Assembly (NCBI GenBank): GCA_963827585.1
Contig: CAWHCK010000042.1
Coordinates: 1 to 64,000 of the forward strand
Length of the DNA: 64,000 nucleotides
DNA from: VAZQ01 sp963827585
GTDB lineage: Bacteria > Pseudomonadota > Alphaproteobacteria > Rhizobiales > Xanthobacteraceae
Direction: 5' to 3'
Position numbers and translations under genes: made by a program. A model generated the notes under the pieces. It worked only from the letters and a program-made list of their open reading frames with translations. It was not told the DNA's origin and did no database searches. Position 1 is the stretch's first letter. Every line of letters begins with the position of its first letter. Positions 45,010 through 53,603 of this stretch are shown piece after piece.

Positions 45010-45255
45010 CTCTCTTGTCGGTCGGCCGCGCTCATCGCGGCCTTCACGGCGATCACCCGACGGCGGGCGGACCAGGCCTGCACCGCCGAGCTTTGGCGAC
45101 AGCGGCCGGAGCGCAGCGGAGGACGGCGAGCGGCGGCTATTTTGGCTCGCGATGCAAAGCCGGGAGACCGGGGTCCCCACGCGGCTTGCCGCGTGGGGTG
45201 TCAATCCCGGCGGCGGAAAATAGCCGCCGACCGCCGTTGCGGGCCCGGGCCGCTT
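45010..45255 (-). ncRNA. Structured leader upstream of DUF2493 (leader E2)
   Basis: Perfect outer stem CGGCGGCTATTTT (45131-45143) / reverse complement (45217-45229) encloses an 11-base perfect hairpin CCCCACGCGGC-TT-GCCGCGTGGGG (45175-45198). The block GGCCGGAGCGCAGCGGAGGA (45104-45123) is identical in E1. Nearer the gene the minus strand reads GATCGCCGTGAAGGCCGCGATGAG, shared in part with E1 and with the two short leaders at 46.8 and 47.9 kb. There is no gene in it. Confidence 0.68.
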
Positions 45256-45362
45256 GCCGTCCTATCGCCCTCTTGAAGGCCGCGGGCGCGGCTCACTTTC
45301 CGGCAGGGGAGCGATCACCGGCGAACCGGTGCGATCGACGAGCTCGAGAGCGAGCCTCGCGT

Positions 45363-46430
45363 TCATCGTCCCGACCCGGCCTCGTCGATCGAGCTCAGGA
45401 ATCGGGGCACATCTTCCGGGGCAAGCTGCACGCGCAAGGCCGCTCGAAGATGATTGACGCCCAGACGGCGGAGGTCTTCATTGAAATCCCCGAACGTCGG
45501 CGACAGCGTGAGCGCCTCGATGCCGACCGCCTGCGCCCGTTCGGTCAAGGTCGCAACTGCGAAGTCGCCGGCCGGATCGTTGTCGCGCATGACATAGAGG
45601 CGTCGCAGAGTTGCCCGGAAGAGAAGGGTGGCAAGGTGATTGGCCGAGAGCGCGGCGACCATGGGCAGGTCCGGCAGAGCGCTTCGCACGGACAGCATGG
45701 TCTCGATGCCTTCGCCGGCCGCCATGACATCGGTCACGACACCGAACCGGACCCCGTGCCCGAGCAGATGTCCCATTGCGCGCCTCGGGGTGTCGACCGG
45801 GGCCTTGTCCTCGCCAGTCGGGTCGAGCCAGGTGCGATGCGCGCCGGTGATGTTGCCGGCGACGTCGGTGACAGCTGCGATCAGCGCCGGCCAGACTTCG
45901 GTCGCCGCGTCGGCATCGGGCCGGTAATAGCAACGCGGATGGAAGCGCAGCGCTGCGGCGTCGTGCAGAGCCGTGATGCCGCGATTGCGCAAATACGCCT
46001 CAGCGATCGTGCCCGAAATCGCCTGCGCCATTGCGAACAGCCGTCGTGCGGATTCGGGCGATCCCATCGGGGCCGGTGGCTGCCGCCTGTAGCGATCAGG
46101 CGGCGGTTCCGGTCGTGGCAGGTTGAGGAAGGATCGCGCCTCGTCGAGTACGTCGCGCAAACGCTCCAACCCCCGGTTCAAGGCGATGAGGTCGAGGAGA
46201 TCGCCATGCTGGCCCGTGGCGGCGTCGGTCCACTTGCCGGCGGCGCCCTTCCCGCTGTCCGGCCCTGTGAGGCGAACAAATAGGCTACGGCCCGGCGTAT
46301 TGGCGACATCGCCGACGACCCAGTAGCGACCCTGGCGACGTCCGTTGGAGAGGTAGCGGCGGCACACCGCCTCGGCATCACGCGCGAGGCAGCGCGCCAG
46401 ATCGGCGGCTTGCGAAGACATGTTGCTCAC
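45363..46430 (-). CDS. Toprim-domain protein, primase-like
   Basis: 355 residues. An N-terminal DUF7146-type region (VCRRYLSNGRRQGRYWVVGDVANTPGRSLFVRL) is followed by a CHC2-like middle and a C-terminal Toprim domain: acidic Glu in VMAAGEGIETMLSVR, the DxD-type pair in LYVMRDNDPAGDFAVATL. It lacks the zinc-binding CHC2 motif that I can see. Such proteins are standard in alphaproteobacterial ICEs and may prime the incoming strand. The ATG overlaps the stop of the strawberry-notch fragment. Intact. Confidence 0.92.
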   Translation of the reverse strand: MSNMSSQAADLARCLARDAEAVCRRYLSNGRRQGRYWVVGDVANTPGRSLFVRLTGPDSGKGAAGKWTDAATGQHGDLLDLIALNRGLERLRDVLDEARSFLNLPRPEPPPDRYRRQPPAPMGSPESARRLFAMAQAISGTIAEAYLRNRGITALHDAAALRFHPRCYYRPDADAATEVWPALIAAVTDVAGNITGAHRTWLDPTGEDKAPVDTPRRAMGHLLGHGVRFGVVTDVMAAGEGIETMLSVRSALPDLPMVAALSANHLATLLFRATLRRLYVMRDNDPAGDFAVATLTERAQAVGIEALTLSPTFGDFNEDLRRLGVNHLRAALRVQLAPEDVPRFLSSIDEAGSGR

Positions 46431-46750
46431 GCGGCCGCCTTGTCGGTGACATTAGCCGCTTGGACGGCAGCATTCAGATTGCTGCTGTCGCCGCGTTCGG
46501 ACTTTTCGCCAGCGGCATTCTGCATGGCATCGCTCTCGTCGAACACGATCACTGCGCCGAAACCAGCGCCCACCCAATCGACGATTTGGCGCACGAGCGA
46601 AACCTTTTCCTTGCACGCATCAGGCCGTAGCGTGGCGTAGGTGGTGAAAAGGATGCCTTGGTCCGGGCGGATCGCCGCGGCTTCGGTGCAACGCCCGCTG
46701 ACGGTACAGTCGTCGTAGTCCCACAGAGCCAGATGGTCGGATTTGCGCAT
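46427..46750 (-). pseudogene. Strawberry-notch helicase fragment
   Basis: 108 residues. The core DQGILFTTYATLRPDACKEKVSLVRQIVDWVGAGFGAVIVFDESDAMQNAAGEKSERGD matches the Walker B region of strawberry-notch-like helicase/methylase proteins, which are well over 1,000 residues in complete ICEs; the DESHAM motif is DESDAM here. The first 25 residues do not belong. It is therefore a small internal relic with a large deletion on each side, though it still has its own start and leader hairpin. Confidence 0.72.
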
Positions 46751-46757
46751 CGTCGTT

Positions 46758-46815
46758 TCTCCGCGACGGGCGCCACGGAGCGCTTCCATGGCTTGTGACC
46801 CGTCACGGCGAAAGC
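46758..46815 (-). promoter_or_regulatory. Short leader hairpin upstream of the helicase fragment (L3)
   Basis: TCTCCGCGACGGG (46758-46770) and CCCGTCACGGCGAAAGC (46799-46815) form a stem GACGGG/CCCGTC seven to eight bases upstream of the GGAG ribosome binding site. The same pair of blocks occurs before ardC at 47848-47906. Confidence 0.55.
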
Positions 46816-46860
46816 GGCCGCCCTCGGACAAGAGGACGGCCGCACATGCATCTCCGTGTC

Positions 46861-47841
46861 TCATCCAGCCCAAATCGCCCGGCCGTCGGCGGCGAAGCAA
46901 TGGTCGGAAGCCTCGCCGGCTTCAACGGGTTCATTGGATTGGGGGCGAAACCCGAGCAGATAGTCAGCTGCCTTCGACGCTGCGCTGGCGGCCCGAACGA
47001 TGGCGCGATCATCCTCGCGCAGGACCTCGAGCCAGGAGCCGATATAGTCGGCGTGGCGCACCGTTGGCAGGATGCCGAGCGACGCGCAGACGAAGGCGCT
47101 GGCTATTTCGGCAATCAACTCCTCATGGGCATACTTCTTGGACCCGAAGCTGCCGGAGAGATCACGACCGAGTTCTGTGCGTAGCGCCCGACCAATGACC
47201 AAGCTCATGCAGGGCGGTCCGGTGCCAGTTGATAGGTTCGAAATAGGCGTCAGGCCGCGGGACCTGGATGAAATCATGGTTGGGGCTGTAGAAGGCGCGA
47301 TCGCCGCCGATGCGGAAGTCGGCGCCGGTCGCAACGATCAGCGCCTCGGCTTGCGGCAGGATCACTCCCTCGGGAACTGGTGCGGGAGCGGTCGTCAATT
47401 CCCGAGGCAGATTTTCGCACTGGTCGGTGTTGAACACCGTGAACCGCTTCAGGAATGGGATCGTGATGGGCTCGTCTCCATCGCGCTCGGCCCGCCGACG
47501 TTCCTCGTCCGGTGTGAAGCGATCGGCATACACGATGGTCGTGCCATGCTCCCCCTTGCGGACATTGCCGCCAAGGCCGAGCGCCTGGCGGAACGTGAGC
47601 CAATTCTGGGTACCGAAGCCGCGCTCGATCACCGCGCCCCAGAGAATGAAATATCCGAGTAGGGGCGCTGGGTCGCCGCGTTCTTCGGCATGGCGAGCGA
47701 CGCTTTTGCCGCCAGGGTCGCCCACGGCTGAACCCAGGGCACGCGGCCTGCCTCCAGCTCTGCGATGATCTTGTCGGTGATTTCCTGATACAGACTCGTC
47801 CGGTCCCGACCGGCACGAGCGCGAGCGGCTGAACGTGACAT
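46861..47841 (-). pseudogene. ardC: ArdC-type antirestriction protein, two frameshifts as read
   Basis: From ATG 47841 (MSRSAARARAGRDRTSLYQEITDKIIAELEAGRVPWVQPW) the N-terminal ssDNA-binding domain changes frame near 47,660 into GYFILWGAVIERGFGTQNWLTFRQALGLGGNVRKGEHG. The metallopeptidase-like domain has HELGHW, then after another shift near 47,170 the helix KKYAHEELIAEIASAFV with the third ligand. ArdC binds single-stranded DNA and protects the incoming strand from restriction. All parts are present in order; two single-base changes would restore it. Confidence 0.88.
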
Positions 47842-47847
47842 CGCGGA

Positions 47848-47906
47848 TCTCCGCGACGGGCAGCCGCGAGCCTCTCTCGCGGACCTCAACCCGTCACGGC
47901 GACAGC
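47848..47906 (-). promoter_or_regulatory. Short leader hairpin upstream of ardC (L4)
   Basis: TCTCCGCGACGGG (47848-47860) and CCCGTCACGGCGACAGC (47890-47906) match leader L3 closely. An inner hairpin CCGCGAG/CTCGCGG lies between them. The GGAG ribosome binding site is inside the first block, so pairing could influence translation. Confidence 0.55.
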
Positions 47907-48416
47907 CGCCAAACTCTCCCTCTCGTTGGTTTCGTCCGGCGCCGATCAGTTCGATCAGCGCGTCTGAGCCCGCGAAAAACCGGACGGGAGTGGTTCGCTA
48001 AACATAAGAAGGCTACTAGGAACCGGCATTTCGGAGTGGGCGACAAGCGCCGTCGAGCTCTCCGGAGAGCGCCGAAGGCGCGCAGCGCAGCGCAGCCGCA
48101 GGAGCGTCATCATCGAGCCACCAGATGAGCACGGTGCTTCGGCTGCGGCGCCAAGACTAGATGCCCACGTCGCGCAGATCGCTCTTGCGTCCCTGGCGCC
48201 CGAACAGATTTCAGCTCCTGATCCCCAGATTCGTGTCTGTGGAGGAGATTCTATCGGACCGGCCCCTCCATAACGGGGTGAGCTTATCGAGGAACCGGCC
48301 TGTGCACGCGATTTTGGCGCCATTCTCACGCTGACCCTCGGTGTGGGCTTCCACTCGACAAATCTTTCGTCATCGTTGGCCTGACCTGATTTATAACCGC
48401 AGCGTCACGGCGCATC
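47907..48416. other. Gene-free stretch between ardC and the integrase module
   Basis: About 510 bases with short GC-rich runs (GCGCAGCGCAGCGCAGCC near 48,080) and no convincing frame. It separates minus-strand backbone genes from the plus-strand AlpA-like and integrase genes and must hold promoters for both. Confidence 0.45.
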
Positions 48417-48680
48417 GTGTTCCGATGGCGGCTAAGATCTGACCTCAATCTCGTCAGGGCGAGGATAGAGCCGCGTGGCTTGTCACGCGTGGAAGCCGCC
48501 ACTTACGTCGGCGTCTCACCGTCTCTGTTCGATCAGATGGTAAAGGACGGTAGGATGCCCAAGCCGAAGCGGATCAACAGTCGAACCATATGGGATCGAA
48601 AAAGGCTTGACGAGGCATTCGAAGCGTTGCCGGATGATGGGGACGGCGATGGCAATCCCTGGGACCAAGTCGCCGCGTAG
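48417..48680 (+). CDS. AlpA-like HTH protein, possible excisionase
   Basis: 87 residues from GTG 48417. The unit GLSRVEAATYVGVSPSLFDQMVKDGRMPKPKRINSRTIWDRKRLDEAFEAL is a MerR/AlpA-type winged helix. It lies immediately upstream of the integrase gene, at the position of many ICE and prophage excisionases or integrase activators. Directionality control of the integrase is a reasonable inference. Intact frame. Confidence 0.85.
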   Translation: MFRWRLRSDLNLVRARIEPRGLSRVEAATYVGVSPSLFDQMVKDGRMPKPKRINSRTIWDRKRLDEAFEALPDDGDGDGNPWDQVAA

Positions 48681-48693
48681 TGCACATGTCGTC

Positions 48694-49864
48694 ATGGCCA
48701 GACTGCGGATCAAATACGTGTGGGAGGATGTCGACCGGCACGGCAACGTACGGCGTTATTTTGTGCGCGCCGGTCAGAGAAAGATTTGCCTACGGGCTGC
48801 ACCCGGAACGAGAGAGTTCGCGGACGAGTACGAGAGAGCTCTTAAAGCCGATTCGAACGAAGTCACGCTCGAAGAGATATCGCGGACTCCCCGCGCTCCG
48901 TGGCTCGCTGAGGTGGCTAGTCGAGCAATACTATGGATCATCTGAATTCAAGAGGCTGGACCGGAGCACACAGAGTGGCAGGCGCGGCATCCTCGATTTA
49001 TTGTGTCAAGAGCCAATCTCCAACGAAAACGCAGGCATGATCGGCTCGCTTCCGTTCGCATCAATGCCAACCAGCAAAGTGCGCGCCTTACGGGATCGCA
49101 AATCTGAGTGGCCGGAGGCCGCGAATGGCCGAGTAAAGGCCTTGCGTCAAGTCTTCAAATACGCGATCGCGGCAGAAATTCCTGGCGCCGAACGAAATCC
49201 ACCCCGGGAAGTACCGTACATCAAGACCGGCTCTCAGGGGTTCCATACCTGGTCCATCGAGGAGGTGCGTCAATACATTGATAGGCATCCGATCGGCACA
49301 AAGGCATATCTTTCGCTTGCTCTGTTGCTTTTCACTGGACAGCGACGATCCGACGTTGTCGTATTTGGTCGTCAGCACACAAAGAATGGATGGTTGACAT
49401 TCACGCAGCGGAAGAACCGAAAGCGCAAGCCGGTGACGCTTTCCATTCCTGTCTTGCCGTGGCTGGACGCGGCGATTGATGCAGGCCCATGCGGCGAGCT
49501 CACCTACTTGGTCACCGAATTCAAGCGACCGTTCACATCGAACGGTTTTGGAAACAAGTTTCGGGACTGGTGCGATCAAGCAGGCCTTCCACATTGCACC
49601 GCGCATGGACTACGCAAGGCGGGCGCATGCATCGCTGCCGAGAATGGCGCCACCGAGAAGCAGCTGATGGCGATCTTCGGCTGGCAGACAATGAAGGAAG
49701 CGGCGCACTACACGAAAATGGCAAATCAAAAGAAGCTTGCAGCGAGCGCGATGTCGCTGCTCTCAATCGGCCAAATCGAGAACAAGACCCTCCCACTCCT
49801 GGACGTGGTTGAAGAAGGTGGGAGTATCTCGGGCAGAAAAACGAGGGATATCAAGGGCGCCTGA
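48694..49864 (+). CDS. int: Tyrosine integrase of the ICE (N-terminal frameshift as read)
   Basis: From ATG 48694 (MARLRIKYVWEDVDRHGNVRRYFVRAG) the N-terminal arm-binding part reads to about 48,905, where a frame change leads into SLRWLVEQYYGSSEFKRLDRSTQ. From there the catalytic domain is intact: first Arg in LLFTGQRRSDVVVF, His-x-x-Arg in CTAHGLRKAGA, and the Tyr nucleophile in AAHYTKMANQK. A continuous frame from GTG 48680 also exists but with an unrelated start. It ends six bases before the tRNA-Phe 3' end, which is therefore its attachment site. Confidence 0.9.
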
Positions 49865-49870
49865 AAGGAG

Positions 49871-49946
49871 TGGTGCCCAGGGGCGGAATTGAACCACCGA
49901 CACCTGCATTTTCAGTGCAGTGCTCTACCAACTGAGCTACCTGGGC
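49871..49946 (-). tRNA. tRNA-Phe (anticodon GAA), ICE attachment site
   Basis: On the minus strand: acceptor stem GCCCAGG pairs with CCTGGGC, D arm TAGCTCAGTTGGTAGAGCA, anticodon loop CTGAAAA between CTGCA and TGCAG, T arm GGTTCAATTCC and encoded CCA. 76 bases. The integrase gene abuts its 3' end, so the element's right junction is here. The other junction, which should repeat the 3' part of this gene, is outside the window. Confidence 0.97.
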
Positions 49947-50048
49947 GCCGCCCGCCGGACGGCGGGACGAAGGAGAGCGCCGGGGTTATAAAGGCTCGAT
50001 TCCCGGCTGTCCAGACGAGGCGACGGGCCGCACAAGGCGCCCATGACA

Positions 50049-50285
50049 CTACGAGTCCTCGTTGCGCTTGGGCGCGCCATCCTCGTCTTCTTCGTCCTTG
50101 ACCGGCACCCGATAGACGCCGCTGAGCCAGCGGTTGAGGTCGACGTCGGCGCAACGCTTCGTGCAGAACGGCCGGAATTCTGCGACCGACGGCTTGCCGC
50201 AGATCGGGCACGACTCGGTGCTGGGAACGTCGAGGCGCTGGGACATGTCATCCATATGGTGACGCACATCCCCGGCACCAGCCAT
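50049..50285 (-). CDS. yacG: YacG, zinc-finger DNA gyrase inhibitor
   Basis: Up to 78 residues; the family start is nearer the internal Met at 50246 or 50255. Four Cys ligands are in CPICGKP and FRPFCTKRCADVDLNRWLSG. YacG binds GyrB and inhibits supercoiling in E. coli. The ATG at 50285 overlaps the maf stop (TAATG), which suggests coupled translation. The maf-yacG pair beside infA is a standard alphaproteobacterial arrangement. Confidence 0.92.
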   Translation of the reverse strand: MAGAGDVRHHMDDMSQRLDVPSTESCPICGKPSVAEFRPFCTKRCADVDLNRWLSGVYRVPVKDEEDEDGAPKRNEDS

Positions 50286-50908
50286 TACACCGCGTTGAGC
50301 CAGCCCGAGCGGACCGGGTAGCCCTCACCCGACAGCAGCGTGGTTACCTCGTAGAGCGGAAGCCCGACCACATTGGTATAGGAGCCGACGATCTTGACGA
50401 TGAAGCTCCCGGCGATGCCCTGCGCGGCATACCCGCCGGCCTTGCCGCGCCATTCGCCGGAGGCGAGATAGGTCTCGATGTCGTCCTCCGACAGGCGCTT
50501 GAAGCGCACCCGGGTCTCGATCAGGCGCTGGCGGTAGGCTTCGTTCGGCGTCACCAGACAGATCGCGGTGTGGACCCGGTGATTGCGCCCCGACAGCAGC
50601 CGCAGACATTGGGCGGCTTCGTCGAGCAGCTCGGGCTTGGGCAGGATGCGCCGGCCGACCGCGACCACCGTGTCGGCGGCGAGGATATAGGCGCCTTGAA
50701 GTTCCTCGTCGGCGCGCACCAGATCGAGTGCGGCCTCGGCCTTGGCGCGCGCGAGCCGATTGGCGCAGGCGCGCGGCAGCTCTCCCCGCGTCGGCGTCTC
50801 ATCGATGTTGGAGGGCCGGAGCGCGTCGGGCTCGATGCCGACCTGACCGATGAGCGTGACCCGGCGCGGCGAGCCGGAGGCAAGGACAAGCTTGGGCCGG
50901 CCGATCAT
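50285..50908 (-). CDS. maf: Maf-family nucleotide pyrophosphatase
   Basis: About 207 residues from ATG 50908 (MIGRPKLVLASGSPRRVTLI); the longer frame to 50962 would overlap the infA-side spacer. Conserved blocks: LASGSPRR, the catalytic region AADTVVAVGRRILPKP, and GKAGGYAAQGIAGSFI with the family Gly/Tyr/Gln set. Maf proteins hydrolyse non-canonical or standard nucleoside triphosphates to monophosphates. Follows infA by 56 bases and is coupled to yacG. Intact. Confidence 0.95.
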   Translation of the reverse strand: MIGRPKLVLASGSPRRVTLIGQVGIEPDALRPSNIDETPTRGELPRACANRLARAKAEAALDLVRADEELQGAYILAADTVVAVGRRILPKPELLDEAAQCLRLLSGRNHRVHTAICLVTPNEAYRQRLIETRVRFKRLSEDDIETYLASGEWRGKAGGYAAQGIAGSFIVKIVGSYTNVVGLPLYEVTTLLSGEGYPVRSGWLNAV

Positions 50909-50964
50909 TTTTGCGTGCGCCGCAGCTGCATGACGAGGAGGCGTGGACCTGGAGAAGAACACGT

Positions 50965-51183
50965 TTACTTGAACCGGTAGGTGATGCGACCCTTGGTGAG
51001 ATCGTACGGAGTCATCTCCACCAGGACCTTGTCGCCGGCGAGCACGCGGATGCGGTTCTTGCGCATGCGTCCGGCGGTATGAGCGATGATCTCATGTTCG
51101 TTTTCGAGCTTGACCCGGAACGTGGCGTTCGGAAGCAACTCCGTCACGACCCCCGGAAATTCCAAAAGTTCTTCCTTTGCCAT
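50965..51183 (-). CDS. infA: Translation initiation factor IF-1
   Basis: 72 residues (MAKEELLEFPGVVTELLPNATFRVKLENEHEIIAHTAGRMRKNRIRVLAGDKVLVEMTPYDLTKGRITYRFK), full length and with the complete S1-like OB fold. It binds the ribosomal A site during initiation and is essential. GGAAGAA-type Shine-Dalgarno sequence upstream. The frame is intact, in contrast to the next gene. Confidence 0.98.
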   Translation of the reverse strand: MAKEELLEFPGVVTELLPNATFRVKLENEHEIIAHTAGRMRKNRIRVLAGDKVLVEMTPYDLTKGRITYRFK

Positions 51184-51288
51184 CCGCTACCCAGCGCCTG
51201 GAAACAGGACGGGCGCATCGCCCCGCCCGGAAGGCGCGAAAACTAGCGGAATCGACGCCATCCGACAACTGGCGACTATCTGTTTTCG

Positions 51289-51763
51289 TCATTCGTTGCC
51301 CCCTTGGCGAAGGGCAAAGCGTGCCCTGAATTCGTTGCAGCAGTTGATCGCGCACGTCCCGATACGCGTTCATCCTCTGCTCACGGCTGCCCTCGATCGC
51401 GGTCGGATCGGCCGTGGGCCAATACTCGACCTCGGCAGCGAGCGTGCGGGTGAGCTCGAGCGCCTTGTGATGCGCTTCCGGCGAGAGCGTGACGATGAGG
51501 TCGAAATTCAGGCCCTCCAGGTCGTCGAGCTCCTCGAAGGTCATAGGCCGGTGGCCGTTGATGTCGATGCCGATCTCCTCCATCGCAGCCCCCGCGAAGG
51601 CATCGAGCTCTCCCTTGCGGACGCCGGCCGAGCCGACATAGAGCGAGCTGCCGAGCATTTGCCTGAGCAGGCCGGCGGCCATGGGAGAACGCACTGAATT
51701 CAGCCCGCAGGCAAACAATACCGCCTGCGGTCGTGATGCTCGCGCTCGCTTCACCCCTTCCAA
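51289..51763 (-). CDS. Low-Mr phosphatase family protein (C-terminus frameshifted as read)
   Basis: Starts at ATG 51763 and has the P-loop CGLNSVRS (CxxxxxR) of low-molecular-weight protein phosphatases/arsenate reductases at residues 19-26, and the general-acid DPT block near residue 118 (YWPTADPTAIEG). Near 51,330 one extra base moves the natural end RARFALRQGGNE, stop at 51289, out of frame; as read the frame runs on to 51,092 into infA. The gene lies between UPF0262 and infA, where it is conserved in this order. The substrate is not known. Confidence 0.85.
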
Positions 51764-52248
51764 TGCAGCACGCAGATCAGCGTAAACAGGCGGCGCGCCG
51801 TGTCGAAATCGAGCTTCACCTTGCGCGCCAGCCGCTCCATCAGAATGTTGGAGCCCTCGTCATGGAGGGCGCGCCGACCCATGTCGAGCGCCTCGATGCG
51901 GTCCGGCGTCGCCGTGCGAATCGCGGCGTAATAGCTGTCGCATATGGTGTAATAGTCCTTCACGATGCGCCGCAGCGGAGAGAGCGACAACAGGTGCGCC
52001 ACCACCGGCGTGCCGCTCGCGAGCCTGATGTCGAACACGAGGCGAGTACCGGTAATGCTCAGATGCAACGCAAACGGCCCCTCGTCGTCGCCGTTCGGGG
52101 CAAAGGTATTTTCCTCGAGCAGATCGTAGATCGCGACCGCGCGCTCGTGCTCGACATCGGGATTCGAACGGCCGATCGAATTCTCGTCGAGCGTGACCGC
52201 TACGAGGCGGTCGGATTTTCGCTTGCGACCGCGCTCTGGGCGGCTCAT
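51751..52248 (-). CDS. UPF0262 family protein
   Basis: About 165 residues from ATG 52248 (MSRPERGRKRKSDRLVAVTLDENSIGRSNPDVEHERAVAIYDLLEEN). This is a conserved alphaproteobacterial protein of unknown function; blocks ITGTRLVFDIRLASGTPVVAHLLSLSPLRRIVKDYYTICDSYYAAIR are diagnostic. It is always beside hisD. The ATG overlaps the hisD stop and the gene overlaps the phosphatase start. Intact. Confidence 0.95.
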   Translation of the reverse strand: MSRPERGRKRKSDRLVAVTLDENSIGRSNPDVEHERAVAIYDLLEENTFAPNGDDEGPFALHLSITGTRLVFDIRLASGTPVVAHLLSLSPLRRIVKDYYTICDSYYAAIRTATPDRIEALDMGRRALHDEGSNILMERLARKVKLDFDTARRLFTLICVLHWKG

Positions 52249-53539
52249 CGCGGGTTGAACCGAATGGTCACCGAGCGGGCATGCGCATCGAGGCCCTCGG
52301 CCTCGCCCAGCGCGATCGCGGCAGGGCCGAGCGCGCGCAACTGATCGGGTCCGCACTTGAGGATCGACGTGCGCTTCATGAAGTCGAGCACGCCCAGGCC
52401 GGACGAAAAGCGGGCCGAGCGCGCGGTCGGCAGCACGTGGTTCGAGCCTCCGACGTAATCGCCGATGGCCTCGGGCGTGTGCGCCCCCAGAAAGATCGCG
52501 CCGGCATTGCGAACGCGCCCGGCCAGGCCCTCGGCGTCCGCGCTCTCGATCTCGAGATGCTCCGGCGCAATGGCGTCGACGAGAGGTACGGCTTCGTCGA
52601 GGTCCCCGACCAGGATGACGGCGCCGAAATCGCGCCAGGAGGCGCTCGCGACCGCGGCGCGGGGGAGCGAGCCAAGCTGCGCGGTTACGGCCTTGAGGAC
52701 GTCGTCCGCGAGGGCGGCATCGTCCGTGATCAGGATCGACTGCGCGCTCGTATCGTGTTCGGCCTGAGCCAGCAATCCGCCGCGATCCAGGCCGGGTTGC
52801 CCGTCTTGTCGGCGAGGATCAGCACCTCGGAAGGGCCCGCGATCATGTCGATACCGACCTTGCCGAAGACAAGACGCTTTGCCGCCGCGACATAGGCATT
52901 GCCGGGGCCGACGATCTTGGCCACCGGCGCGATCGTCTCGGTGCCGTGGGCGAGCGCCGCCACCGCCTGTGCACCACCGACACGATAGATCTCGTCGATG
53001 CCGGCAAGCTTCGCCGCCGCGAGCACGAGCGGCACGAGCTTGCCCTCCGGGGCCGGCACCACCATGACCAGGCGGGGAACGCCAGCGACCCTGGCCGGCA
53101 CCGCATTCATCAGGACCGAGGACGGATAGGCCGCCGTCCCGCCCGGCACGTAGAGGCCGACGGCTTCGATTGCGGTCCAGCGCGACCCAAGCTCGACCCC
53201 GAGCGCGTCGGTGAAGCAGTCGTCGTGCGGCAATTGCCGCCGGTGATAGACCTCGATGCGATCACGCGCGAGCGTGAGCGCATCAAGCGCCCGACGGTCG
53301 CAGGCCGCATAGGCCGTTTCAATCTCGTCGGCCGTTACCTTGAGGCCCGACTGGTCGAGATCGACCCGGTCGAACTTCCGGGTGAGCTCGATCAGGGCCC
53401 GGTCGCCGCGGGCAGCGACGTCCGCGATGATGGCACGCACCGCCTCTTCGACGTCGGCCGATGCCTCGCGTTTGGTTGCAAGAAAGGCGCGGAAACATCC
53501 GGCAAAATCGGGGGCGCGGCTGTCGAGGCGGATCGGCAT
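52245..53539 (-). pseudogene. hisD: Histidinol dehydrogenase, one-base frameshift as read
   Basis: Full-length HisD of about 430 residues. From ATG 53539 (MPIRLDSRAPDFAGCF) it has YVPGGTAAYPSSVLMNAVPA, EIYRVGGAQAVAALAHGTETI and GPGNAYVAAAKRLVFGKVGIDMIAGPSEVLILAD. Near 52,770, within GNPAWIAAD, one base is missing; the other frame continues LLAQAEHDTSAQSILITDD and the catalytic APEHLEIE to the correct end. HisD makes L-histidine from L-histidinol with two NAD reductions. A single-base loss at a T run in a biosynthetic gene suggests an assembly error. Confidence 0.93.
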
Positions 53540-53603
53540 GGCCCTGTCCTACCGGACCGTGCGGGCCGGATCACCGCTCAATGGCGCGGGCGGGACAGGT
53601 TCG

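Noticed and set aside
49951..49966. CCCGCCG/CGGCGGG hairpin between yacG and tRNA-Phe as a terminator
   Set aside because: Short stem with a two-base loop and no U tract on the yacG strand; common by chance at this GC content.
51092..51291. C-terminal extension of the phosphatase frame into infA
   Set aside because: The extension is out of family; the expected end RARFALRQGGNE with a stop at 51289 is in the neighbouring frame, so a one-base indel is the better explanation.
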